From Sternotherus odoratus (Eukaryota; Chordata; Testudines; Kinosternidae): DNA of 64,000 nt. The DNA lies in assembly GCA_032164245.1 (NCBI GenBank), contig JAVMKO010000003.1, forward strand, positions 90,581,890 through 90,645,889, written 5' to 3'. Each line of letters opens with the position of its first letter. Position 1 is the first letter of the stretch. Positions 46,984 through 56,840 of the stretch are shown in pieces. The notes under the pieces are model-generated. The model was not told where the DNA came from and did not search any database. It saw only the letters and a program-made list of their open reading frames with translations. The position numbers and the translations under genes were made by a program.

Positions 46984-47393
46984 TGGGGTGGGCAAACTAT
47001 GGCCTGTGGCGTGGTAAGGGGATTGGGTCCGGGGGGCTGGGTAAGGGGCAGAGGGTCCGGGGGGCTGGGTAAGGGGCAGAGGGTCCTGGGGGAGGATGGG
47101 ACAGGAAGGGGAGGGAAGGTTAGATAAGCGTGGGAGTCTTGGGAGGGGCTGTCAGGGGGAGGGGGTTGGATGGGGTTGAGGTCCTGGGGGGTCATTAGGG
47201 TGGGGAGGGGATGGTCAGGGGACAAGCAGGGGGTTGTATGGATAGAGAGTTCTGAGGGAGTGAGTCAGGGAGCGGAAAGGGGGAGGAGGCAGATGGGGAT
47301 GGGGACCAGGCTGTTTGGGGAGGCACAACCTTCCATACCCAGCCCTCCACACAGTTTTGCAACCCCTCGGGCCAAAAAGTTTGCCCACCCCTG
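46984..47393. mobile_element. hAT-like element inserted in CR1, perfect 8-bp duplication
   Basis: Identical GTATGGAA at 46976-46983 and 47394-47401. Left end TGGGGTGGGCAAACTATGGC, right end AAAAGTTTGCCCACCCCTG. Interior G-rich and non-coding. The flanks on both sides are CR1 sequence. Confidence 0.88.
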
Positions 47394-47438
47394 GTATGGA
47401 ACCTTGACACCCAAGTCCCATGTTCTTTTATGTATTCA

Positions 47439-48521
47439 CTAGCAAAAGTACCCGGCGTTGCTCGGGTCAGTCGGAGGTGAGGAGGGGGCAGACAGCTGAG
47501 CGAGTGCGGGGTCCGTTGGATGGGGGCAGAGAGCAAACCCGACACCCCCACCTCACCCCCCGACCAAACCCGACACCCCCACCTCACTTACCCCTCGACC
47601 AACCCCGACTCACATTTTCACCCCCCACCCAAACCCAACACCCCCTGACCAACATCCACACCTCACCCCCCGTAGACCAAACCTGACAAACCCACCTCAC
47701 TTCCCCCCCCAACCAAACCCGACACCCCTACCTACCACCACAAACAAACCCGACACCCACACCTCACTTACCCCTCGACCAACCCCGACCCCCCTTCTCA
47801 GCCCCCCCAAACAAACCCAACACCCCCACCTTATCCCCCCACCAAACCCAACACCCCCTGACCAACCCCAACCCCCACACCTCACCCCTCACCCACCCAG
47901 ACACCTTCCCACCCCCCCAGATCAAACCCAACACCCCTGGCTCACTTACCCCCCGACCATACCAGGCACCCCCACCTCACCCTCCGACCAAACCCGACAC
48001 CCCCATCTCACTTACCCTCTGACCAAACCCAACTTGGGTCCGTTGAGGGGGCACAGAGCTGAGGGATTCCGGGGTCCGTCGGAGGTGGGGAGGGGGCACA
48101 GAGCTGAGAGATTCCGGGGTCCGTCAGAGGTGGGGAGGGGGCAGAGAGCTGAGGGATTCTGGGGTTCCGTTGGAGGGGGGAGGGGGCAGAGAGCTGAGGG
48201 ATTCCGGGGTTCCGTTGGAGGGGGGAGGGGCAGAGAGCTGAGTGAGTGCGGTGTCTGTTGGAGGGGGTATTATGACATCAGAACTATGTCACAGAGAACA
48301 GCAGCTGACCAGCTGATGTGATTGGCCTTTAAAGAATTTCACCCCTGGGGGGCGTCAGAGGTGATATTTGAAAAATTTTCGACTCTTACGGTCATTAGGA
48401 CCCCAAGACCTCTAACTGTACCAAATTTCAAGTCTCTAGCTCAAACGGTGTGGAAGGAGTAAGCGTACACCCATACACGCACGCACGCATACACCATTTG
48501 ACTTTTATATATATATATAGA
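47439..48521 (-). mobile_element. Helitron with both termini, inserted in CR1
   Basis: Read on the minus strand it begins TCTATATATATATAAAAG (5' TC at 48521-48520) and ends with a hairpin (ACCCG/CGGGT around GCGTTGCT, 47450-47467), 7 nt, then CTAG at 47442-47439. The host bases are A (47438) and T (48522), so it sits between A and T as Helitrons require. The flanks ATTCA and TTAATGATCTGG rejoin as CR1. The interior is an AC-rich minisatellite (about 47530-48030) and unique ends shared with 35148-36320. No Rep/helicase, so non-autonomous. Confidence 0.85.
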
Positions 48522-48690
48522 TTAATGATCTGGAAGGGGGGAAGATTAGTGAGGTAGCAAAATGTGTAGATTTTACAGAGTTATTTAGGTTAGTCCAGAC
48601 CAGCGAGAACTGTGAGGAACTTTAGAGAGACCTAAATAAGTTAAGTATATGGTCAGCAAGATGGCATATGTAATTCAGTGTTGATGTATG

Positions 48691-49136
48691 AACATAAGAA
48701 AGTCCATAACTGGGTCAGACCAAGGGTCCATCTAGCCCAGTATCCTGTCTTTCGACAGTGGCCAATACCAGGTGCCCCAAAGGAATGAATAGAACAGTGT
48801 ATCATCAAGTGATCCACTCCCTGTTGCTCGTTCCCAGCTTTTGGCAAACAGAGGCTAGAGGCACCATCCTTGCTCATCCTGTCTAATAGCTATTGATGGA
48901 CCTATTCTCCATGAACTTATCAAGTTCTTTTTTGAACCCTTTTATAGTCTTGGCCTTCACAACATTCTCTGGCAAAGAGGTCCACAGGTTGTCTGTGCGT
49001 TGTGTGAAGGAATACTTCCTTTCGTTTGTTTTAAACCTGCTGCCTATTAATTTCATTTGGTGACCCCTAGTTCTTGTGTCTTGATAAGGAGTAAATAGCA
49101 CTCACTTCCTTCCTTTTTCCACACCAGTTATGATTT
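48691..49136 (-). mobile_element. CR1 3' end, antisense, nested in an older CR1
   Basis: On the minus strand it runs from the ORF2 C-terminus into the CR1 3' tail (complement of ACTGGGTCAGACCAAGGGTC and GTCCATCTAGCCCAGTATCC). Flanking TATG at 48687-48690 and 49137-49140 may be a short duplication. Excision rejoins GTTGATGTATG with TAGTAATGCAC, a continuous CR1 motif. It looks younger than its host copy because it keeps a longer open frame. Confidence 0.82.
48883..49101 (-). pseudogene. CR1 ORF2 C-terminal fragment
   Basis: A 72-codon frame containing [39 protein letters not shown] and [17 protein letters not shown]. This is the conserved C-terminus of the CR1 reverse-transcriptase polyprotein in turtles. 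It lacks the endonuclease and reverse-transcriptase domains (5' truncated), so it is non-functional. Confidence 0.85.
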
Positions 49137-49785
49137 TATGTAGTAATGCACTGTCCTTTTAAAAAAAAAAAACTAGGAAGATGATGGGATAGAGAATAAA
49201 ATGGGCAACATTATAATACTCATATATAATTGCAACCTCTTTTGGAGTACTGTATGCAGTAGTGCTCTCCCTATCTCAAAAACAAAAGGGCAGAATTAAA
49301 GGGAGTTCTGTGAAGAGCAACAAGATTAATCAAGGGCCTGGAAAAAGTTTCATATGAAGAAAGATGGACAATATTGGGATTGTTTACCTTAAAAAGGAGA
49401 TGAGTAAGAGAGGCTATGATAGAAGTATATAAAACAATGAATTGTGTAGAAACAGTAGAGAAGGAGCTCCTCAAAAAACAAGAACTTATTTAAGACCAAA
49501 GGGATATCCAATGAAATTAGACTGGGTAATTTGTTTCCATAGGGAGTTTCTGAGGCCAGGAATTTAACAAGATTCAGGAAGAGCTTGGAATATGTGTTGT
49601 GTGGAGAGAGAGAGAGAGAGAAAATAGCCAACATTATCATAATGATTTTTTTTTTAAAGAACTTCCTGGAGAGTGGAGTATCCCAGATCTCCCTAGTGGT
49701 TCGGTTTTTACATCTTCTGAAGCATTTGGTACTGGACACTATCAGACACGATTCTGCATTAAATGAACCAAAGGTCTGATCCACT

Positions 49786-51635
49786 ATTGAAATTTTTCAT
49801 CCCATAACCTCTTAGAAAGTGAAAAATAGTATTGTTCTATGTACCAGTATTGATCTCTTTTTTGTTCTGGAAACATTGATTCTTCCCCTACCAACCCTTG
49901 CATCTATAAACATTTTTAAATTTACACTGATTATATTTTAATTTAAGCAACCGTATCACTGACATGAGTACATCTTGGAGTACAGTAGAAGAGCCTAACT
50001 TCTCCCCGCTTTCTCACCTTCCAAAATATTTTCTATTCTACACAAACTTTTCTGCCACTATTTTATTTCCATTTACCAGATAGTCTGTGCTTTTCAGTGT
50101 ATACCATGTATGATCATTGTTTTCAATGGACCCTTCTCTTTCGTGGCAGCACACAAAGATATATTTATGTCCAGAAGCAGAAAAGGTGATTTTTTTTTTC
50201 AAAGTGAGCAGAGCCAGCACAGCAATGGGAGGATGAGTTGAAATCTATTCCTGATTACCAAGAGAATTATTAATAAAGTTCCATTAGTGTGGCCAAATCA
50301 TATCTTTACTTACAGCACAGTGAAGGCAATGTGCTTGTGCAGGTATAGCCAGGGACAGAATTTGATGGCAGTTGATTTGTCCAGGTATAATGAAAGGAAA
50401 ACGCTACGGATTTTTTTTTTTATGGTGGCAATACACAAAGCCGCAGCTCTGTCATACTTCAGAGAGTGGCACTTCTTGCAAATTGAAAGCTAGTGCAAAA
50501 GTGTCTTTGCTTTCTAGCATTATGGTGGGGCTTTTTGTTTACCAGTTAAACTCAAAAGTTCCTGCACTTTGATTGCTATATTGGTGCTTTGGATGTTTCT
50601 TTTAATGTGAATTCAGCTGTGAACAAACCAATATGTGATCCCAAAATTTATGTGTGTGTGTGTGTGCGGTGTGGGGGTGGGAATGGGAATAAAAAACTAG
50701 TTGGGAAGAAGCTGTAAATCTACCTGGAAAGGTTAGGACAATGTGGGCTGTAGTCAGTGGTGGAATATTTAGTACTATCAAAACAACATCCTATATCCAG
50801 AGAAAAGAAATAGCAATAGTACATAATATGGGAACCGAACCAAGTAGCCACACAAATGCTTAAAGCAAATATTTGATCTTGTCTAATTAATGAGCCATTT
50901 TCATGTAGCCATGCCCGATAGTTGCTATATAGAAGGTCGGCAATTGTGATGATTTGGGAGGGGAGGTAATTCACAAGAGAAACTCTATATTAAGAATGGC
51001 TCCACAATGTGAAATATCTTATGGAGACTGCTAAAACGGTCAATTTGTGGTACTCCAGCAATGAATGCGTGTGCCTTCGTCTTCTTATAGTGACTCATAT
51101 GAGAAGGTCCTTCTCAATTCTCCCTCTTGAACAGGTAGCAGGGTAGTAGAAAATGATATACACAGGACAGTTGTGCAAAATCTGCAGCCATTTTGTGCAC
51201 AACTAGATCCCTTGGGGGTAAAATATTGTGAGCATAAATAGAAGCCTGACAGAGGAGAGCATGAACACTGATATAAAATACCTTCAATTTCTGGAACCAT
51301 GTAAGCAATGCCTGTTTTGTGTCTTAAAGATAAGTGCATTGTATTGTATTGGATTTGCACAAAAGCTTCTGAGTTAAGGTTCCTCAAGTTAACTTCCTAG
51401 CCAAAAATAAGGAAATGACCAGTTAAAGTAAAATTAATGTCCAGCCCAATCTCACTTAATACCGAAATGTGAGAGGCTCCTGAAATAACACTGCAGTTTA
51501 GGGGCTGAACTTCAGGTCCACAGAGTTAAAGGGCAAGTTCTGCTTTAGTGTGCACGGTCATCAATTCCATTCTTATTCGAGTCAGTCACAGAGACTCTTG
51601 TACAATTTCCTTTAATTCGCTTTATATAGAAGGGG
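49786..51635. other. Intron sequence, nothing recognised
   Basis: AT-rich, with a (TG)n tract at about 50651-50666. No exon or repeat family recognised. Confidence 0.45.
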
Positions 51636-51725
51636 TGTGTGTGTGTATACATGTGTGTGTGTATATATATGTATGTATGCATACATGTATGTGTGTGTGT
51701 GTGTATGTATGTATATATGTGTTCC
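51636..51725. repeat. GT/GTAT compound microsatellite
   Basis: Alternating GTGTGT, GTATAT and GTATGTAT runs. The overlapping cysteine/valine and histidine/threonine rich frames arise from it. Confidence 0.9.
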
Positions 51726-51842
51726 TCTTGGAGGAACCAGTGTGAAAATCTCCCTTTATATGAAGTCTTGTGGAGGTGTGCAGAAAAAGGGAAATCTAGA
51801 ACATTAGACAATGTGCAAAAAAATAAATAATTACTTTTTAAA

Positions 51843-53340
51843 CTTTAATCTAAAAAATTAACTTTTTGAGGATTTTCTCTCTCTTTTCAGCTTTGAGGGC
51901 AAGGCTCTTCTCCTCGAAGCAGGCCACTACCTGCCATTGGGGTTGGTTGGTGGCTTGCTCCTCCCAGTTTGTGATGTCCACATCAGTTTTCTTAAGATAC
52001 GCTTTCAGTCTGTCTTTGTGGCGTTTCCTCTGATCACCACGGGATCTTTGACCATGGGTGAGCTGAGAGTAGAGGAGACAAGAGTCTGGCATCCGCACAC
52101 AATGTTCAGCCCAGCGAAGCTGGTGCACAAGGATGATTGCTTCAATGCTTCAATGACTTCAGTGAGCATGATTGCTTCAATGACTTCAATGACTTCAGTG
52201 ACTTCAATGCTTCAGTGACTTCAATGACTTCAGTGAGGATGCTGGCGTTAGTGCGGCGATCTTGCCACTTGACATGGAGGATCTTCCAGGGGCATCATTG
52301 GTGATACCTCTCCAAACTCTTGAGGTGCTGTCGATAGGTCACCCAGGTTTCGCATCCATAGTGGAGTATAGGAACAACAGTTGTCTTATAGACCTGGATC
52401 TCAGTGTCCTGTCATAGGTCACGGTCCATGAAAATGTGTTGGATCAATTTCCCAAAGGAAGCACTTGCACAATAGATCCTGTGCTGGATCTTACGGTCTA
52501 CAGTAGACTCTCGATTATCCAGGATGATAGGGAAAATTTAATTCTGGTTAATAAAATCCCAGATAATCACCATCCATAGGAAATGGGGGGGGGGGGGATT
52601 GGTTGGTTCACCAGCCACCCTGCACTGGGGGGAGGGGGTGTTGGTTCACTGGTTGCCCTGCGCCCTGGTGGGGTTTTTTTTGTGTGTGCGCGCTTGGGGC
52701 GGTGGCAAAGCCAGAGCTGGCCCTGTGAGTTGCGTGTACTTTTTTTGACATCCTGGTTAATCCACATCCTGGTTAATCCAATCCTGGATAATCGAGAGTC
52801 TACTGTATTTTTGCCTTATGAGAAAGTTGGCTACCAAGGTAGCAAAAGTGCTTGACAGTCTCCAAAATCTGTCCCTCGATAGTGATGGGTCATGTGGTGG
52901 GTCATGTGCAAGGCCTGAGGCAGGTTGATAGAGCACTTTAGTCTTAATATTGAGTGAGAGTCCTAGGCTTCAGTAAACTTGTGCAAAAAAATCCAGGGAG
53001 GGGACTGACGGTCATTCTCTGTGTGTGTGAGGATAGCAGTCATCCGCATACTAAAGATCAGTAATGGATGCTCTGAGGACTTTTAATCTTCGACATCTCT
53101 GCTCAAAGTCTAAAGAGCGGCCCATCCATTCTGTATTGAATGTCAACTCCAATGGGGATGTGGTCTTTAACGAGGACCAAAATGACTGTTAAATAGATGG
53201 AGAACAGGGTTGGGGCAGTAACACATCCTTGCTTAACCCCAGTTTTGATTACCTTAAGTATTGAAGGGTTACTGCCTTTCCACAATATACTTCGTAGGTA
53301 ATCATGAGGCAGGTGTTTCTGCATGATTTTTTGGAACCTT
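51843..53340 (-). pseudogene. Non-LTR retrotransposon reverse-transcriptase relic, antisense
   Basis: On the minus strand, 53103-53324 encodes GVKQGCVTAPTLFSIYL, a reverse-transcriptase core motif, and downstream (lower coordinates) 51850-52128 encodes LRWAEHCVRMPDSCLLYSQL with basic sequence after it, typical of the C-terminus of such polyproteins. The order fits one degraded 3' half of an element. The clade is uncertain to me. It is broken by stops and by a MITE at 52501-52805, and has a local TTCAATGAC tandem expansion at about 52140-52235. Confidence 0.75.
52501..52805. mobile_element. pogo/Tigger-like MITE in the retrotransposon relic
   Basis: The termini are perfect inverted repeats: CAGTAGACTCTCGATTATCC at the left and its complement ending at 52805. 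TA flanks at 52499-52500 and 52806-52807. The repeat length (about 25 bp) and TA target suit the Tc1/mariner superfamily, pogo/Tigger type. The interior includes a poly-G run and no transposase. The retrotransposon relic resumes on both sides. Confidence 0.85.
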
Positions 53341-54683
53341 TTGCAGTCAAATCAGTGGTTGAATGGGCAGCTGTTTAATGCTACAGAAACGTCAACCAAA
53401 TCTTCAGCGAATGGAGAAGAATGGTTGGCGCCTTATGCTCCACCAGGAGCGAAGAGGATAAGAACAACAACTTTTTCAAGAACTCTTTCATCTGTGGCAC
53501 TAACATAGACAAATGGATTACTTGCTTTGCAGAGACTTTTTTCTTAAAGTCTAGCTCCTGGAGTCGTGTTGTTACTTGGAAATCTCAGGTTTCTTTTAAT
53601 CCTTTTTCATAAAATACATTTCAAGTCTTTTGTGGGTTTTGGAAAAAAAGTTGAAAATGTGATTCAAGTGTATCAATAAAACCCAAAATGTCTTCCCTTA
53701 AAAAAAAATAAATCTCATGTTTTTGAGGCCTGACTCAGGAGTTTTGAATACTTGAGTTTGACGATACTTCTATAGGGATTGAGAGGATGGCCTGATAGAA
53801 GAGCAGGTACATTACTGGTTGTATGATTAAGATCTGTTTTTAAATATGGATTGACTCTGGCTATTGAGTAAGTGGTTTTTCAAAGTTATCTACAACCTAA
53901 ATACTCCTTATCTGACTTGGTCAATGCTTAGTGAGTATCCATATAATCCAGGGTTTATTTCTTTAAATTGGTCATTATTACTTGGTTTCTGGTGCTTTCT
54001 CACACTGACAAATTCCTGCATAGATCTCCATCATTATACCCTGTCCTCACTGTAAGAGAATCTGAGGAGTTGCTATTGATGATGTGGCATGGGTTTTGAG
54101 CTTGTGCTCTGTTTCTCAGTGAGGTGAATGGGGATCGGCTCGGGAGGTGCAGGCATGTTTCTAGTCTCTGTAGATTTTTAGTAATCTAAAATATTATATT
54201 TTAGGTGATCAATCATGAATAAACAGGGCCATCAATTGCAAATGAAAGGACAGGCATTTTCATAATCTCAGCCTTTTTTTCTCCCCTTGGGAAAGATACT
54301 AGACAACATCAGTTGAGATAGTACATTGTTTTCCTGGCTGTAGAATAGGAATTGCTGATTTCAGAACCTGGAAAGCTGTCCTTAAACAAGAGCGAGATTG
54401 TCTGCAAATGCCAGCGGGATGACACTATGGGGTACAGTAGCAGCAAGCTGCATCTTCTCTGTCCTCTTGATTTAAAGCTGAGACTTGTTTTCTGATGTAT
54501 TTTCCACACACAGCTGTTGAAAAATATTTGTCTGCAAACTTTTCCCCTCTATCAGCATGTGACATTTGCTTATTGACATGGCAGCATACATCATATATCC
54601 CCTGCTATGCAAAATTTCTATCTTTCAAACTGAACATCAGGAATACTTTTTGAGATTCTGGATGTAATAATACACAACCCATG
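53341..54683. other. Intron sequence; first 150 bp may be more retroelement
   Basis: 53341-53490 contains TGGTTGGCGCCTTATGCTCC, which I associate loosely with retroelement sequence but cannot classify. The rest is AT-rich with nothing recognised. Confidence 0.35.
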
Positions 54684-54691
54684 CTTTATCC

Positions 54692-54997
54692 CAGGGGTCG
54701 GCAACCTTTCAGAAGTGGTGTGCCGAGTCTTCAATTTATTCACTACTAATTTAAGGCTTCGCGTGCCAGTAATACATTTTAATGTTTTTAGAAGGTCTCT
54801 TTCTATAAGTCTATTATATAACTAAACTATTGTTGCATGTAAAGTAAATAAGGTTTTTAAAATGTTTAAGAAGCTTCATTTAAAATTAAAATGCAGAGCT
54901 CCCCGGACCAGTGGCCAGGACTCAGGCAGTGTGAGTGCCACTGAAACTTAGCTCGCATGCCGCCTTTGGCACGCGTGCCACAGGTTGCCTACCCCTG
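54692..54997. mobile_element. hAT-like MITE with perfect 8-bp duplication
   Basis: Identical CTTTATCC at 54684-54691 and 54998-55005. Left end CAGGGGTCGGCAACCT, right end AGGTTGCCTACCCCTG: 16-bp termini that are near-perfect inverted repeats. 306 bp, AT-rich interior, non-coding. Confidence 0.92.
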
Positions 54998-55240
54998 CTT
55001 TATCCACTCTGACTTGAAGATGAATGTGTATGTCCTTGAACAACTGAATGGTGTGGATTTCTTTGGCTAGTGAAAGATGACCTGACTCTTGTTAACAAGT
55101 GTTGCAAAGATTTTTCATTCGTGTAAAGTAATATTTGAAGAGTAAATGGAAATTTAACAAATACATATACCTCCATTCTGCGAACTATATTTTTATCATT
55201 TACAAAAGTTATATTTCACTTTCTTCTGTTTCATAAAAGT

Positions 55241-55503
55241 GTGTGTGTGTTTTTCCTAGCGTTATTCCCGCACTATGGCAGGGTCCGCTTAGACTGGACA
55301 CAACCAGTGATACGACTGGGATATGCTCCAACCGATGCGTCGTTCCATCTGTCGTTGGAGGCATTTTATACCTACTGCCAGGTGTTAAGCCTACATCACC
55401 TGGTATTCCCAGGTGATCTCCCATCCAAGTACTAGCCAGGCCCGACCCTGCTTAGCTTCCGAGATCAGATGGGATCGGGCATGTTCAGGGTGGTTTAGCC
55501 GTA
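55241..55503 (-). mobile_element. 5S rRNA-headed retroposon (SINE-like) with 17-bp duplication
   Basis: A 263-bp insert between identical 17-bp flanks TTCTGTTTCATAAAAGT (55224-55240 and 55504-55520). On the minus strand it starts with 117 nt of 5S rRNA sequence (55503-55387), continues into a 146-nt module of unknown origin (55386-55241), and ends in an ACACAC run. The head would supply an internal polymerase III promoter, and the tail may be borrowed from a partner LINE. SINEs with 5S heads are known (SINE3, AmnSINE1, 5S-Sauria); I cannot match this tail to any of them. A chimeric one-off retrocopy is the alternative. Confidence 0.8.
55387..55503 (-). pseudogene. 5S rRNA-derived segment (retroposon head, not a gene copy)
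   Basis: Aligns to vertebrate 5S rRNA from about nt 4 to nt 120 with no net insertion or deletion and about eleven substitutions, judged from memory of the canonical sequence. Box A (AGCTAAGCAGGGTCGGGC, 55457-55440) is intact. The box C region (ATGGGAGATCACCTGGG, 55424-55408) carries two changes. Several changes are CpG-type transitions. No T-run terminator follows; instead it reads directly into the unknown tail. It is not a functional 5S gene. Confidence 0.85.
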
Positions 55504-55520
55504 TTCTGTTTCATAAAAGT

Positions 55521-56283
55521 AACAAATTCATTATTAATTCCCAATTGAGACAGAGCTTCAAAAAAAAAAGGGGGGGGGAGGGTTGTTACTTTTTGAAACC
55601 ATGGCTGGAAGGGAAGAGTTGGAAATTAAAATTCCTATAATCAGTGCAGAGGCTGTAGAGGGGAAAATGCATGCTTCATAACTAAAGAAATGGCACAATT
55701 TAAGCAGCAAAATAAGAGTTTGTGGAGGCCAAAAAGATGAAAGCAAAAGGAATCTAGCCCAGATGACAAGGATTATTTATTCTATGTACTGTGCTAGTGT
55801 TGAAAGGCCCAGTTGTAATAAACTTTGGTAGAAAAAATATTATTTTAAAAAGCCAATAAATTATAGAAAAACCCATTAAATAATATGGAGAACAAACCCA
55901 TTAAATCTGTATATTTTTAAAGTACTTCAGAGGATTTGTTATTGCTGTCAAAGTAGCATACACCATGGAGTGGCACATGGGAAAAAGCAAGAGTAAGAAA
56001 TGCCCCAATTCAATTCAAATATTTATCTCTTATGCAATACAGTGCAGTGCTCAAGGTTGCAGAAATTTCTGAATCTCTCTTCTGAGAGTGTCCATGATGA
56101 AAAATTGGGACATGTATTTGTTTCTAATTGCATCTGGTCTTAACAGAGGCTGCTACAGTAGTCTCTAGTTTATAATCTAGATGGCTCTTCGTGAAATAGT
56201 CAGTATTTACTAACAATTGTCATGTTCAAATGTTAACTTTTTAATGGTAATCACTGTAATAATGGACTTATGTAGAAATAATT
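55521..56283. other. Intron sequence, nothing recognised
   Basis: Short poly-A/poly-G run at about 55561-55582; otherwise no repeat or exon recognised. Confidence 0.45.
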
Positions 56284-56291
56284 GCGTGGAA

Positions 56292-56832
56292 CAGGGATGG
56301 GCAAGCTTTTTGGCCTGAGGGCCACAACTGTGTACGGAAATTGCAGTTTGGGCCATGAATGCTCATGAAGTTGGGGAGCGGGAGGGAGTGAGGGCTCTGG
56401 CTGGGGATGCGGGCTCTGAGGTGGGGCCAGGGATGAGGGATTTGGGATGTAGGAGGGTTCTCTGGCCTGGGACTGAGTGGTTCAGAGAGTGGAAGGGGGA
56501 TCAGAGCTCCAGGCGGCGCTTACCTTGGGCAGCTCTTGGAAGCAGCAGCATATCCCCCCTCTGGCTCCTATACCATTGGCCATGATTCCCAGCCAATGAG
56601 AGCTGGGGGAGAGGGAGTTACTTGGCCCAGGGGCAGCATGAGGCACAGAGGACCCTGGCTGCCCTTATGCATAGGAGCTGGAAGAGGAACATGCTGCTGC
56701 TTCTGGGAGCAGTGTGTGGGGCAATCCTAGACCCCGCTCCCCAACTGGAGCACCAGAGTGGAAGCTCAAAGGCCGGATTAAAATGGCTGGTGGGCCGTAT
56801 GTGGCCCTGAGGCCATATTTTGCCTACCCGTG
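56292..56832 (+). mobile_element. hAT-like element with GC-rich internal module
   Basis: Left end CAGGGATGGGCAAGCTTTTT, right end TTTTGCCTACCCGTG, inverted with mutations. Flanks GCGTGGAA (56284-56291) and GCCTAGAA (56833-56840) form a 6-of-8 duplication. The interior module matches 14975-15592 (reversed) and the core of 21030-22145. Non-coding. Confidence 0.75.
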
Positions 56833-56840
56833 GCCTAGAA

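Larger units (their letters stand above)
46800..49785 (+). pseudogene. Old CR1 LINE, interrupted by three later insertions
   Basis: CR1 motifs appear in order on the + strand. First, the reverse-transcriptase region (AAAGAAGCTAGGTCAACG, CAAAATATTTTCATGGATCA). After two insertions, AATGATCTGGAAGGGG and GATTTTACAGAG, encoding INDLEGGKISEVAK-like residues. After a third, TAGTAATGCAC, then GTGAAGAGCAACAAGATTAA and a 3' end with TTTGGTACTGGACACTATCA and GGTCTGATCC near 49779. Stops and deletions abound, so it is inactive. The interrupting elements are a hAT-like element (46984-47393), a Helitron (47439-48521) and an antisense CR1 tail (48691-49136). Removing them rejoins CR1 sequence at each point. 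Confidence 0.8.

Noticed and set aside
46872..47587. 117- and 130-codon minus-strand ORFs
   Set aside because: Products of the G-rich hAT-like interior and the Helitron end; they cross transposon boundaries.
51545..51830. ORFs rich in His/Thr or Cys/Val
   Set aside because: Translations of the GT/GTAT microsatellite.
55387..55503. A functional 5S rRNA gene
   Set aside because: Lacks the first three bases, carries about eleven substitutions, has no T-run terminator, and is enclosed with extra sequence by a 17-bp target-site duplication.
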